Assembly (NCBI RefSeq): GCF_019100565.1
Contig: NZ_JAHRID010000007.1
Coordinates: 1 to 64,000, forward strand
DNA: 64,000 bases
Direction of reading: 5' to 3'
Origin: Arsukibacterium indicum
GTDB taxonomy: Bacteria; Pseudomonadota; Gammaproteobacteria; Enterobacterales; Alteromonadaceae
The notes under the pieces were generated by a model that made no database searches, was not told the origin of the DNA, and saw nothing but the letters and a program-made list of their open reading frames with translations. Made by a program: the position numbers and the translations under genes. Shown piece by piece: positions 39,661-46,716 of the stretch (within the stretch, counting starts at the first letter, position 1; each line of letters opens with the position of its first letter).

Positions 39661-39800
39661 GACAGGCTGGAGTCAGGCGTTCTTGCGTAGCAGCGGCAAG
39701 GATGCCGCGCAGGCTGAGACAGCATCGTTGTTTCAAAAAAGAAGCGACGTGCTGTCGAAGACGGCGAAGCTGGAATTTCCCGGCTCCGGCCAGATGTAAA
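39661..39800. repeat. hairpin-rich intergenic element between yidC and mnmE
   Basis: About 140 bp with no coding sequence, carrying two stem-loops. A small one is GCGGC-aaggat-GCCGC (39693-39708). A long one (39718-39756) pairs GACAGCA with TGCTGTC and continues inward with G-T wobbles and one bulge to a six-A loop. GACAGGCT at its left edge (39661-39668) is the inverse of AGCCTGTC at 39805-39812, the left arm of the mnmE-side terminator. Neither internal stem is followed by a T tract. A repetitive palindromic element is possible; no second copy is in the window. Confidence 0.45.
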
Positions 39801-39804
39801 AATT

Positions 39805-39834
39805 AGCCTGTCAGCATTATGCGACAGGCTTTTT
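39805..39834 (+). terminator. intrinsic terminator between yidC and mnmE
   Basis: A perfect 8-bp stem (AGCCTGTC / GACAGGCT) with a 10-base loop, then five T, ending 17 bp before the mnmE start. It should separate rpmH-yidC transcription from mnmE, unless mnmE depends on read-through. Confidence 0.75.
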
Positions 39835-39851
39835 CCATTAAGAGAGCAACT

Positions 39852-41225
39852 ATGTTTAGTACCGACACCATCGCCGCTTTAGCCACCGCCCCCGGCCGCG
39901 CCGGTGTGGGTATTATCCGTATTTCCGGCCCTGATAGTAAAGCGGTAGCGCAGGCCATCCTGCATAAGCTGCCTAAGCCACGCACTGCTGAATATCTGCC
40001 GTTTTTTGATACCGACAGCAAGGTATTAGATCAAGGCATCGCTCTGTACTTCCCGGGCCCAAATTCTTTTACCGGCGAAGACGTGCTCGAACTGCAGGGC
40101 CACGGTGGCCCGGTGCTGCTCGATATGCTGCTAAAACAAGTGCTGGCTGTACCTAACGTGCGGATAGCCCGTCCCGGCGAATTCTCTGAACGGGCATTTT
40201 TAAACGACAAGCTCGACTTAGCTCAGGCTGAAGCCATTGCCGACTTAATTGATGCCAGTAGTGAACAAGCCGCCCGCAGTGCTATGCAATCACTACAGGG
40301 TGAGTTCTCGCGTCGTATTCACGAGCTGGTGGAAAAAGTGATTTACCTGCGGATGTACGTCGAAGCCGCCATAGACTTCCCCGATGAGGAAATTGACTTT
40401 TTGTCTGATGGCAAAGTGGCGGCCGACTTAGCCGAGATTATCGACTACCTTGCCACCGTTAAAAAACAGGCGGCACAAGGCAGTATTCTGCGAGAAGGCA
40501 TGAAAGTGGTGATAGCCGGCCGGCCCAATGCCGGTAAATCCAGCCTGTTAAACGCCTTAGCCGGCCGCGAAGCGGCTATTGTTACCGAGATAGCCGGTAC
40601 TACCCGCGATGTGCTGCGCGAGCATATCCATATTGATGGTATGCCGCTGCATATTATTGATACCGCCGGACTGCGCGAAGCAACCGATCAGGTAGAACAA
40701 ATCGGCATCGAACGCGCCTGGCAGGAAATTAAACAGGCCGATCGGGTACTGTTTATGGTTGATGGCACCACCACAGATGCCACCGATCCGCATTCTATCT
40801 GGCCCGATTTTATTGATCGCCTGCCTGAAAGCTTAGGCGTTACCGTTATTCGCAATAAGGCTGATATTACCGGCGAAACCAATACCACGAGCAGTCCACA
40901 TAACAGTAATGATATACCGGTGTATCGGATATCGGCTAAAACCGGCGCCGGTATCGATGCGCTGCGCGAGCATTTAAAACAATGTATCGGCTTTGACGCC
41001 AGCACCGAAGGCAGCTTCCTGGCCCGTCGCCGCCATTTAGATGCGCTCGATCGCGCCGCCGAACACCTTGCCATTGGCCAGGAGCAGCTGCACAGCTATA
41101 TCGCCGGTGAAATTCTGGCTGAAGAGCTGCGGCTAACCCAGCAGCACTTAAATGAAATTACCGGCGAATTTAGCAGTGATGATTTACTGGGCCGGATTTT
41201 CAGCTCATTCTGTATCGGCAAGTAA
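39852..41225 (+). CDS. mnmE: tRNA modification GTPase MnmE
   Basis: With MnmG it adds the cmnm5 (or related) group to U34 of certain tRNAs. It is 457 aa. The N-terminal folate-binding domain begins [20 protein letters not shown], the central G domain has the P-loop [15 protein letters not shown] and the switch TTRD and DTAG motifs, and the C-terminus ends in the family signature FCIGK with its catalytic cysteine. ATG 39852 follows a GAGAG site; the frame is open a little further upstream. Its partner mnmG is at 46717. Confidence 0.97.
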   Translation: MFSTDTIAALATAPGRAGVGIIRISGPDSKAVAQAILHKLPKPRTAEYLPFFDTDSKVLDQGIALYFPGPNSFTGEDVLELQGHGGPVLLDMLLKQVLAVPNVRIARPGEFSERAFLNDKLDLAQAEAIADLIDASSEQAARSAMQSLQGEFSRRIHELVEKVIYLRMYVEAAIDFPDEEIDFLSDGKVAADLAEIIDYLATVKKQAAQGSILREGMKVVIAGRPNAGKSSLLNALAGREAAIVTEIAGTTRDVLREHIHIDGMPLHIIDTAGLREATDQVEQIGIERAWQEIKQADRVLFMVDGTTTDATDPHSIWPDFIDRLPESLGVTVIRNKADITGETNTTSSPHNSNDIPVYRISAKTGAGIDALREHLKQCIGFDASTEGSFLARRRHLDALDRAAEHLAIGQEQLHSYIAGEILAEELRLTQQHLNEITGEFSSDDLLGRIFSSFCIGK

Positions 41226-41244
41226 CCTTGTTGCAGCTAGCCAG

Positions 41245-42426
41245 CTATTTTACCGCATCCAGCTGCTGTGCGGTTTGGTCGGTAACAATCAATACCGCTA
41301 TCAACAAGGCACCCAGGCCTACAAAACCGGCCGCCAAGTATAAACCGATAGTATAGTAACCACTTACTTCTGCGAGATAACCCGTGAGGGCGGGTGCGAT
41401 AACCTGGGCACTGCCGTAGGCTAAGGTCATTTTGCCCATTAGTTTCGCCGGCTTACTGGGGTATAAGCGCCCTGCCATCGTTAGCACTAAACTCACTACC
41501 CCGATAAAAGTGGCGCCAAATAGCGCTGCACTGAGTAGCACTACCGCCAATGAACTCACCAGCAGCGGCAGTAAAATCGCCAGCATTTGCGCCACCAGCG
41601 CCAGCATAATGGCTTTCAGGTAGCCGGTTTTGCGGGCAATAAAGTCCCATAGCAATACCGCCGGTGCAGCAGCTAAGCCCAGTATAATAAAACTCAGATT
41701 ACCGCTGCCGCTTAAGCCCGGCATTCGCTCTACTATGGTAACGATAAAAGTGGCACTAATCACATAACCGTAACCGGCACAAAAATAGCTGGCCAACAGC
41801 AGACGGTAAAAGCGTTTAGACGGTGGAGTATCAGCTGCGCGGTCACTTGCGGCAGCGGCAACGCTGGCAGGGCGTGGCAACCAACGCCAGGCCGGAATAG
41901 CCAGCAGCACCGCCAGCATGGTGAAGTATTGCCACTGGGTGCGCCAGTCCAGGTGCAGTTTTAGCATTAGTTCTACCAACACTGCAGCAAGCGCAATACC
42001 CAGGCCCAGCCCTGCAAAGTGAATACCCAGTTCAGCGCGTTGCTTATGGCTTAGCAGCCAGTGCATAATCAGGCCGGAGGCAATTAACATTGAGCCGGCA
42101 CTGCTTAAACCTGCCACAAAGCGCCAGAATGACCACAGATAGGCGTTCTCGGTGAGTGCCATACCCAATGTGCTTATCACAGCAAGCAGCAGACCTAGCC
42201 GGTACAGGCTATCTTTTAGTGTAAGGTTAGTCAGATTGGCTGCCAACAGCGCGCCGGTCATATAGCCTAGATAGTTAACAGCTGCCAGCATACCGCCACT
42301 GCTATCAGTCAGGATAGTTTGCTGCTGCATCAGCGGCAGTAGCGGCGTATAGGCAAAGCGGGCCACACCCAAACAAAGTAACTGACTAAAAAACCCGGCT
42401 AACAAGACAAAATAGCGTTGTGGCAA
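41245..42426 (-). CDS. MFS transporter, YbfB/YjiJ family
   Basis: A 12-helix major facilitator protein of 393 aa. It matches the YbfB/YjiJ type: the first helix ends CLGVARFAYTPLLPLM, and the second loop carries NYLGYMTGALLAA. The substrate is unknown. I chose TTG 42426 because a perfect AGGAG lies 6 bp upstream and the protein then starts PQRYFVLLAGF; a TTG five codons earlier would put that AGGAG inside the gene. It is convergent with mnmE across a 19-bp gap. Confidence 0.85.
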   Translation of the reverse strand: MPQRYFVLLAGFFSQLLCLGVARFAYTPLLPLMQQQTILTDSSGGMLAAVNYLGYMTGALLAANLTNLTLKDSLYRLGLLLAVISTLGMALTENAYLWSFWRFVAGLSSAGSMLIASGLIMHWLLSHKQRAELGIHFAGLGLGIALAAVLVELMLKLHLDWRTQWQYFTMLAVLLAIPAWRWLPRPASVAAAASDRAADTPPSKRFYRLLLASYFCAGYGYVISATFIVTIVERMPGLSGSGNLSFIILGLAAAPAVLLWDFIARKTGYLKAIMLALVAQMLAILLPLLVSSLAVVLLSAALFGATFIGVVSLVLTMAGRLYPSKPAKLMGKMTLAYGSAQVIAPALTGYLAEVSGYYTIGLYLAAGFVGLGALLIAVLIVTDQTAQQLDAVK

Positions 42427-42492
42427 CTGATACTCCTGCAATTAGCTGATCAGACTGGCATAGCCTGTATGCAAAACCCCAGCTTAGCCCAG

Positions 42493-42518
42493 AAAAAAAG
42501 GCCGCGATATGCGGCCTT
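42493..42518 (-). terminator. intrinsic terminator after the PEBP-family gene
   Basis: A perfect 8-bp stem (AAGGCCGC / GCGGCCTT) with a 5-base loop. On the minus strand it is followed by seven T. It separates the PEBP gene from the MFS gene downstream. Confidence 0.88.
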
Positions 42519-42565
42519 AGTAGGAAAGGGTTTTGCTGCTCCGGCAGCAATAGTTGTAGCAATAG

Positions 42566-43057
42566 CTACCGGGCGTAAGTGGCCGTTAAGGTAGCCTTAG
42601 CCAGCGCATTGGCATTTAGCATAAAACTCACCACAGCGGCACTGGCATCATCCGGTACCGCCAGGGTTTCTTCTGGCAGCGCCCACACCGTAAACTGATA
42701 GCGATGCATGCCATGGCCTTCTGGCGGGCAGGCGCCACCAAAGTCTTTACTGCCATAATCGTTGTTAAAGCTACGACAACCTGGCGGTAAGCGGCCCTTA
42801 CCCACCCCCTGCGCTAAGCCGGTAGCATCGGCCGGAATATCGGTTACCAGCCAGTGCCAGAACCCTGAGCTGGTGGGCGCGTCCGGGTCAAATACTGTTA
42901 CCGCAAAACTTTTTGTATCCTTCGGTGGATGTTGCCACGCCAATTCAGGTGACACATTGTCGCCGTTACAACCAAAGCCATCGAACTCGTGAACCTTTGC
43001 CATAAAATGGCCTTCCTGCAAGTCCGGGCTACTAAGGGTAAAACGCGCGTCAGTCAT
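42566..43057 (-). CDS. YbhB/YbcL-type phosphatidylethanolamine-binding-like protein
   Basis: A 163-aa protein of the bacterial PEBP (Raf kinase inhibitor-like) family. The family core is clear: VSPELAWQHPPKDTKSFAV, the DPDAPTSSGFWHWLVTDIP ligand-site motif, the GG-CPPEGHG-H-Y motif, and a C-terminal LPEETLAVPDDASAA. There is no signal peptide, so it is probably cytosolic. The biological role of this family in bacteria is unclear. It lies just downstream of trxC on the same strand, with a terminator after it. Confidence 0.9.
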   Translation of the reverse strand: MTDARFTLSSPDLQEGHFMAKVHEFDGFGCNGDNVSPELAWQHPPKDTKSFAVTVFDPDAPTSSGFWHWLVTDIPADATGLAQGVGKGRLPPGCRSFNNDYGSKDFGGACPPEGHGMHRYQFTVWALPEETLAVPDDASAAVVSFMLNANALAKATLTATYAR

Positions 43058-43093
43058 ATTGCCTCCATAGCTGATAAAAAAGTTAGTAAATAC

Positions 43094-43516
43094 TTACTTA
43101 TACTGAGATAACCACTGATAAAAAGATTGCTTCGGTAATGCGCCGGCTTGTTGTGCCAGCACTTTGCCCTGCTTAAATAACATTATGGTAGGAATTGAAC
43201 GAATATTAAACTGGCCTGCCAATTGTTGCTGCTTCTCAGTATCAATTTTTCCAAAGCGGAACTGCGGCTCCAGTTCAGCGGCTGCCTGGCTGAAAACCGG
43301 CGCAAAACTTTTGCACGGGCCACACCAGCTGGCCCAGAAATCGACCACTAAAGGCAATTCAGATTTATTAGCGTGGGCGGCGAAGTTAGTAGCAGTAAGC
43401 TCTAACGGCTGACCAGCAAACAGCGCCTGCTTACATTTACCGCAGTTGGCATTCAGGGCCGGCTTGTCAGCCGGTAAACGATTAAGACTATTACAAAACG
43501 GACAGGCAACTATCAT
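43094..43516 (-). CDS. trxC: thioredoxin 2
   Basis: A zinc-containing thioredoxin of 140 aa that reduces cytosolic disulfides, often part of the oxidative-stress response. The N-terminal zinc module is CPFC (Cys5/Cys8) and CGKC (Cys25/Cys28). The thioredoxin fold has the active site WCGPC (Cys65/Cys68) and the cis-proline loop IRSIPTIMLF. I chose ATG 43516 with GGAG upstream; the upstream open frame runs into a repeat and is not thioredoxin-like. Confidence 0.95.
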   Translation of the reverse strand: MIVACPFCNSLNRLPADKPALNANCGKCKQALFAGQPLELTATNFAAHANKSELPLVVDFWASWCGPCKSFAPVFSQAAAELEPQFRFGKIDTEKQQQLAGQFNIRSIPTIMLFKQGKVLAQQAGALPKQSFYQWLSQYK

Positions 43517-43565
43517 ATTGCTACTCCAACTTTTTAGCTTAGCTTTAGAACCTCGATTTGGTTGC

Positions 43566-43612
43566 CACAGAGTGTCTGAGCTGGCGCGCCAGCGCAAGCG
43601 AGTTGCTGTGGC
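43566..43612 (-). repeat. dispersed intergenic repeat, copy B
   Basis: Inverted copy of the repeat at 21534-21580: on the minus strand GCCACAGCAACTCG is followed by CTTGCGCTGGCGC and CTCAGACACTCTGTG. It lies about 50 bp upstream of trxC, between trxC and the deaD terminator. Unlike copy A its middle contains the palindrome CTGGCGCGCCAG. Confidence 0.7.
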
Positions 43613-43698
43613 AAGCCAAAATGAGCGTTGTAAAGGTTCGCAACAAACTTGCTAAAGCTTAAATGGGTTTTGTTAAGCCAAGTTTAAACCACCAGCCA

Positions 43699-43726
43699 TA
43701 AAAAAACCCTGCCAGGGCAGGGTTTT
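43699..43726 (-). terminator. intrinsic terminator of deaD
   Basis: A long palindrome around AACCCTGCC / GGCAGGGTT. On the minus strand it is followed by a T tract, 17 bp after the deaD stop. The symmetric A and T tracts would also let it act in the other direction. Confidence 0.8.
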
Positions 43727-43742
43727 CTACAACAACTAGTGT

Positions 43743-45521
43743 TTAATCACGTGGCTTACGCGGAGCCCTAGGTGCGGCACCCGGGCGTGGGCCAGGACCG
43801 CTGCGCCGCTCTCCACCACTATTCGGGCTGGCATTACCTGCGCTACTACCGGTATCTATACTGATATTCAGCTTTTGCTTACGCACATAAACTTTTTTCA
43901 GGTGCTGGAAAATTTCCGCCGGAATATTGGCCGGCAGTTCAACCGTACTGAAATGATCAAATAGTTTAATATTACCGATGAACTGGCTGTCGATGTTGGC
44001 TTCGTTAGCAATAGCACCAACGATATCACCGGCGCGTACGCCGTGCTCTTTGCCAACTTCAATCCGGTAATTGTTGTAATCACCTTTCATTTCGCGGCGC
44101 ACCCGCGGGCCACGGTCTGGACGCTCACCGGAACGGTCGCCGCGCTCACGCCGAGGCCGCTCTTCCCGTTCCCCCCGGGCGTGTGGCTGACGTAATTCCG
44201 GGAATTGCTTCGCCACATTCAATGGCTGATCTTTCTGTGCCAGGAATAACAGCGCCGCTGCAAGATCAACATCTGTGGTTTCCAGCTTTTCACGCCAATC
44301 GGTTACCAGTTCCTGGAAAAAGCTCAGGTTCTGGGTTTCAATAGTTTGCGCCAGTTGCTCCCGGAACGATTCAATCCGGCGTTGCTCAATAACCTGACCG
44401 GTAGGCAATGACATTTGCTCAATCGGCTGCTTGGTAGCGTGTTCAATGGTACGTAATAAACGACGTTCACGAGGTGATACAAATAATATTGCTTTACCCT
44501 CACGGCCAGCACGGCCGGTACGACCAATCCGGTGCACATATGCTTCGCTGTCGTAAGGGATATCATAGTTAACAACTAAGCTGATCCGTTCAACATCCAG
44601 ACCACGGGCAGCAACATCGGTAGCAACAATAATATCTAACTGGCTGGCTTTCATCCGGCGGATAGTTTGTTCACGGTGCGCCTGATTCATATCACCATTT
44701 AAGCAGGCTACCGCATAGCCGCGGGCACCCAGTTTTTCTGCAATCTCTTCGGTCGCACTTTTAGTACGCACGAAAACGATAGACGCATCATACTCTTCGC
44801 CTTCCAGTACACGGGTTAATGCGTCGAGCTTTTGGTTGCCATCCAGCATGACATAACTTTGCTTGATACGTTCAACGGTACTGGTTTTCGAGGCAATCTT
44901 AATTTCTTCAGCATTTTTTAGATGCTTCTGGGCAATAGCACGGATTTGCGCCGGCATAGTTGCCGAAAACATGGCTACCTGACGGCCTTTCGGTGTCGCA
45001 TCCATAATGGTTTGGACATCATCGATAAAGCCCATACGTAACATTTCATCGGCTTCATCCAGCACAATGGCCCGCAGTTTATCCAGCTTTAAAGTACCAC
45101 GGTCTAAATGGTCCAGAATACGGCCAGGAGTACCGACAATGACCTGCGAGCCCCGTTTCAGTGATTTCAACTGATTGGTATAGCTCTGACCACCGTATAA
45201 AGGCAGGACGTGAAATGCCGGCATGTAGCGGGCATAAGCCTGAAAGGCTTCAGCAACCTGAATAGCTAGTTCACGGGTAGGTGCCAGTACCAGAATTTGC
45301 GGATCGTTTTGCGCAGGGTCAAGCCGCGCAAGTAAAGGCAGAGCAAAAGCGCCGGTTTTACCGGTTCCTGTTTGCGCCTGGCCTAACACGTCTTCACCAG
45401 CTAACAGTTTTGGAATGGCCGCCGCCTGGATAGGCGATGGTGTTTCATAACCAAGTTCAGTGACCGCGCGCACCAGCGGTTCCGGCAGCATTAGCTGGGA
45501 AAAAGACAAAGTTTCAGACAT
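43743..45521 (-). CDS. deaD: DEAD-box ATP-dependent RNA helicase DeaD/CsdA
   Basis: RNA helicase for ribosome assembly and mRNA decay, most needed in the cold. It is 592 aa (E. coli 629). The Q motif is in YETPSPIQAAAIP, Walker A AQTGTGKT at 49-56, then VLDEADEML, SAT, and HRIGRTGRAGR. A DbpA-type RNA-binding domain lies at about 480-550. A low-complexity Arg/Gly/Pro/Ser tail (RRSGPGPRPGAAPRAP) ends the protein, and a charged Arg/Glu/Asp stretch precedes the RNA-binding domain. The 162-bp gap to mioC would contain its 5' leader. Confidence 0.95.
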   Translation of the reverse strand: MSETLSFSQLMLPEPLVRAVTELGYETPSPIQAAAIPKLLAGEDVLGQAQTGTGKTGAFALPLLARLDPAQNDPQILVLAPTRELAIQVAEAFQAYARYMPAFHVLPLYGGQSYTNQLKSLKRGSQVIVGTPGRILDHLDRGTLKLDKLRAIVLDEADEMLRMGFIDDVQTIMDATPKGRQVAMFSATMPAQIRAIAQKHLKNAEEIKIASKTSTVERIKQSYVMLDGNQKLDALTRVLEGEEYDASIVFVRTKSATEEIAEKLGARGYAVACLNGDMNQAHREQTIRRMKASQLDIIVATDVAARGLDVERISLVVNYDIPYDSEAYVHRIGRTGRAGREGKAILFVSPRERRLLRTIEHATKQPIEQMSLPTGQVIEQRRIESFREQLAQTIETQNLSFFQELVTDWREKLETTDVDLAAALLFLAQKDQPLNVAKQFPELRQPHARGEREERPRRERGDRSGERPDRGPRVRREMKGDYNNYRIEVGKEHGVRAGDIVGAIANEANIDSQFIGNIKLFDHFSTVELPANIPAEIFQHLKKVYVRKQKLNISIDTGSSAGNASPNSGGERRSGPGPRPGAAPRAPRKPRD

Positions 45522-45683
45522 ACGTTGTTATAACCTCAATCACACGCAGGCTTGTTGGTAAGTGCTATTGTTGTTTTTACCTGGCCTGCAATGCAGTAAA
45601 AACACGAAAACGGGCAAAAGACGTAGCTTTCCCCGAATTTATTCCAGTAGTATAGCCAAACATTTACCACCTGGAGGATCACC

Positions 45684-46130
45684 ATGATAGAAATCCTCGT
45701 TGGCAGCCAAATGGGCGCAGCGGAATATGTGGCAGAACAAGTTGCTGAAACACTGGTACAAGCGGGATATGAAACATCACTTCATTTTCAACCCGATTTG
45801 GATCAGCTGAACCCGACTTACATCTGGTTAGTGATCACATCCACCTATGGCGCAGGAGATCTGCCTGATAATATTCAACCCTTTGCGGATCAATTAGCAC
45901 AAGATCAGCGTGATCTTACCACACTTTCTTTCAGCGTGATCACTTTAGGTGACTCCAGCTACGATACTTTTTGTCAGGCGGGCAAAACCTTGCGAAGTTT
46001 ATTGCTGCAACATGGCGCAAAACCACTGCTGGAAAATCTGGAGATAGATGTGCTGACTGCTGATTTACCTGAGGACCAGGCCTTAGTTTGGTTGCCACAA
46101 TTTATTGCCAGTATAAAAAAAGGCGAGTGA
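45684..46130 (+). CDS. mioC: flavodoxin-like protein MioC
   Basis: A short flavodoxin of 148 aa, the usual neighbour of oriC in gammaproteobacteria; E. coli MioC binds FMN and has been linked to biotin synthase activity. The phosphate-binding loop is VGSQMGAAEYVAE and the isoalloxazine loops are STYGAGDLPDNI and LGDSSYDTFCQAG. The ribosome-binding site is GGAGG. In E. coli mioC transcription enters oriC; here the gene is also oriented toward oriC and the stop codon lies inside a strong stem-loop. Confidence 0.93.
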   Translation: MIEILVGSQMGAAEYVAEQVAETLVQAGYETSLHFQPDLDQLNPTYIWLVITSTYGAGDLPDNIQPFADQLAQDQRDLTTLSFSVITLGDSSYDTFCQAGKTLRSLLLQHGAKPLLENLEIDVLTADLPEDQALVWLPQFIASIKKGE

Positions 46131-46142
46131 TCACCACTCGCC
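46115..46142 (-). terminator. leftward intrinsic terminator at the mioC-oriC junction
   Basis: A perfect 8-bp stem GGCGAGTG / CACTCGCC with a 5-base loop. The only U-tract is on the minus-strand side (seven T at 46115-46121), so it stops transcripts coming leftward out of oriC. The mioC TGA lies at its edge. For rightward mioC transcripts there is no T tract, so they can pass into the origin. Confidence 0.7.
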
Positions 46143-46332
46143 AAAACACAAGTATCTCAGGAAGAACAGATAAACAAGTCTCTGCTCCCGGTTGACCTCA
46201 GCAATAAAACCAACCAGGCGCCACTGTATCCTGAACGACGAAAATCTGCTTAACAATACCCTGATAAAGCGTTGATAAAACCTGGTTTTAGCAGTTAACT
46301 CATGCATTAACTGCTGTTACGTTACCCCCAAG

Positions 46333-46341
46333 TTATCAACA
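46333..46341 (+). promoter_or_regulatory. DnaA box (TTATCAACA)
   Basis: One mismatch from TTATCCACA. It is the outermost box on the mioC side, corresponding in position to E. coli R4. Confidence 0.6.
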
Positions 46342-46365
46342 AACTTACAATTGAAAAACTTACTT

Positions 46366-46374
46366 TGTGTATAA
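46366..46374 (-). promoter_or_regulatory. DnaA box (TTATACACA)
   Basis: A perfect match to TTATNCACA on the minus strand. Confidence 0.75.
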
Positions 46375-46404
46375 GATAGCTTTTATCCGGTTACTAACCT
46401 GTAC

Positions 46405-46413
46405 TTATGCACT
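46405..46413 (+). promoter_or_regulatory. DnaA box (TTATGCACT)
   Basis: Matches TTATNCACA except for the last base. Confidence 0.5.
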
Positions 46414-46438
46414 TTATAAAAAAAATATCAATTCCAAA

Positions 46439-46447
46439 TGTGTATAA
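46439..46447 (-). promoter_or_regulatory. DnaA box (TTATACACA)
   Basis: A second perfect TTATNCACA on the minus strand, 73 bp from the first. A weaker TTGTCCACC on the plus strand follows at 46457-46465. Confidence 0.75.
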
Positions 46448-46544
46448 GTAGCCATATTGTCCACCTGTTCAGACATACTTGATCCAACCTTGATCACAGG
46501 ATCTGATCCTATTTAAGCTATTGATCCGATATCGTAATAATCGC

Positions 46545-46553
46545 TTATCCACC
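46545..46553 (+). promoter_or_regulatory. DnaA box next to the unwinding region (R1-like)
   Basis: TTATCCACC, one mismatch from consensus at the last base, pointing toward the AT-rich unwinding region as E. coli R1 does. Fourteen bases separate it from the trinucleotide array. Confidence 0.7.
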
Positions 46554-46567
46554 GAAAACAGCCTGCT

Positions 46568-46585
46568 TAGTAGTAATAGTAGTAA
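46568..46585 (+). repeat. trinucleotide array TAGTAGTAATAGTAGTAA
   Basis: Six uninterrupted TAG/TAA triplets (TAG TAG TAA, twice) between the R1-like DnaA box and the AT-rich GATCTTTAAATAGATC block. The location is that of DnaA-trio elements, which recruit DnaA to single-stranded DNA. The polarity relative to the box differs from the Bacillus arrangement (see findings). Confidence 0.6.
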
Positions 46586-46620
46586 AAAGATCTTTAAATA
46601 GATCTTATATATAATATTGC
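46583..46620. other. AT-rich DNA unwinding element
   Basis: Nearly all A/T, with two AGATCTT motifs separated by TAAAT and then TATATATAATATTG. It lines up with the left edge of E. coli oriC, which carries GATC-starting 13-mers. Confidence 0.75.
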
Positions 46621-46641
46621 GATCCGAAACCATTTTAGCCG

Positions 46642-46670
46642 TTTCACAAGTGCCAGGATCGCGCTACAAT
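46642..46670 (+). promoter_or_regulatory. mnmG promoter
   Basis: TTTCAC (46642-46647) and TACAAT (46665-46670) with a 17-bp spacer, followed by ACGCGCCC, a GC-rich discriminator. A GATC overlaps the spacer (46657-46660), and the unwinding region lies immediately upstream. This matches the stringently controlled gidA promoter position in E. coli. Confidence 0.7.
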
Positions 46671-46716
46671 ACGCGCCCTATTTTAACGCGGCAGCTGTGC
46701 CGGAATTGAGGCAGTT

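Larger units (their letters stand above)
46143..46716. other. replication origin oriC region
   Basis: A non-coding stretch flanked by mioC and mnmG, the same position as E. coli oriC. It has five good DnaA-box matches, two of them perfect TTATACACA; a TTATCCAC box next to an AT-rich unwinding region; and nine GATC (Dam/SeqA) sites between 46481 and 46660. The 13-mer-like GATCTATTTAAAG and GATCTTTTTACTA (minus strand) mirror the E. coli L/M 13-mers and sit on the mnmG side, as in E. coli. Positions 46143-46330 hold little that I can name. Confidence 0.9.

Noticed and set aside
43516-43597. Longer trxC with about 27 extra N-terminal residues
   Set aside because: The extension runs into repeat copy B and precedes a good ribosome-binding site; the family starts at the zinc module.
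46457-46465. TTGTCCACC as a further DnaA box
   Set aside because: Two mismatches to the consensus; mentioned but not counted as a box.
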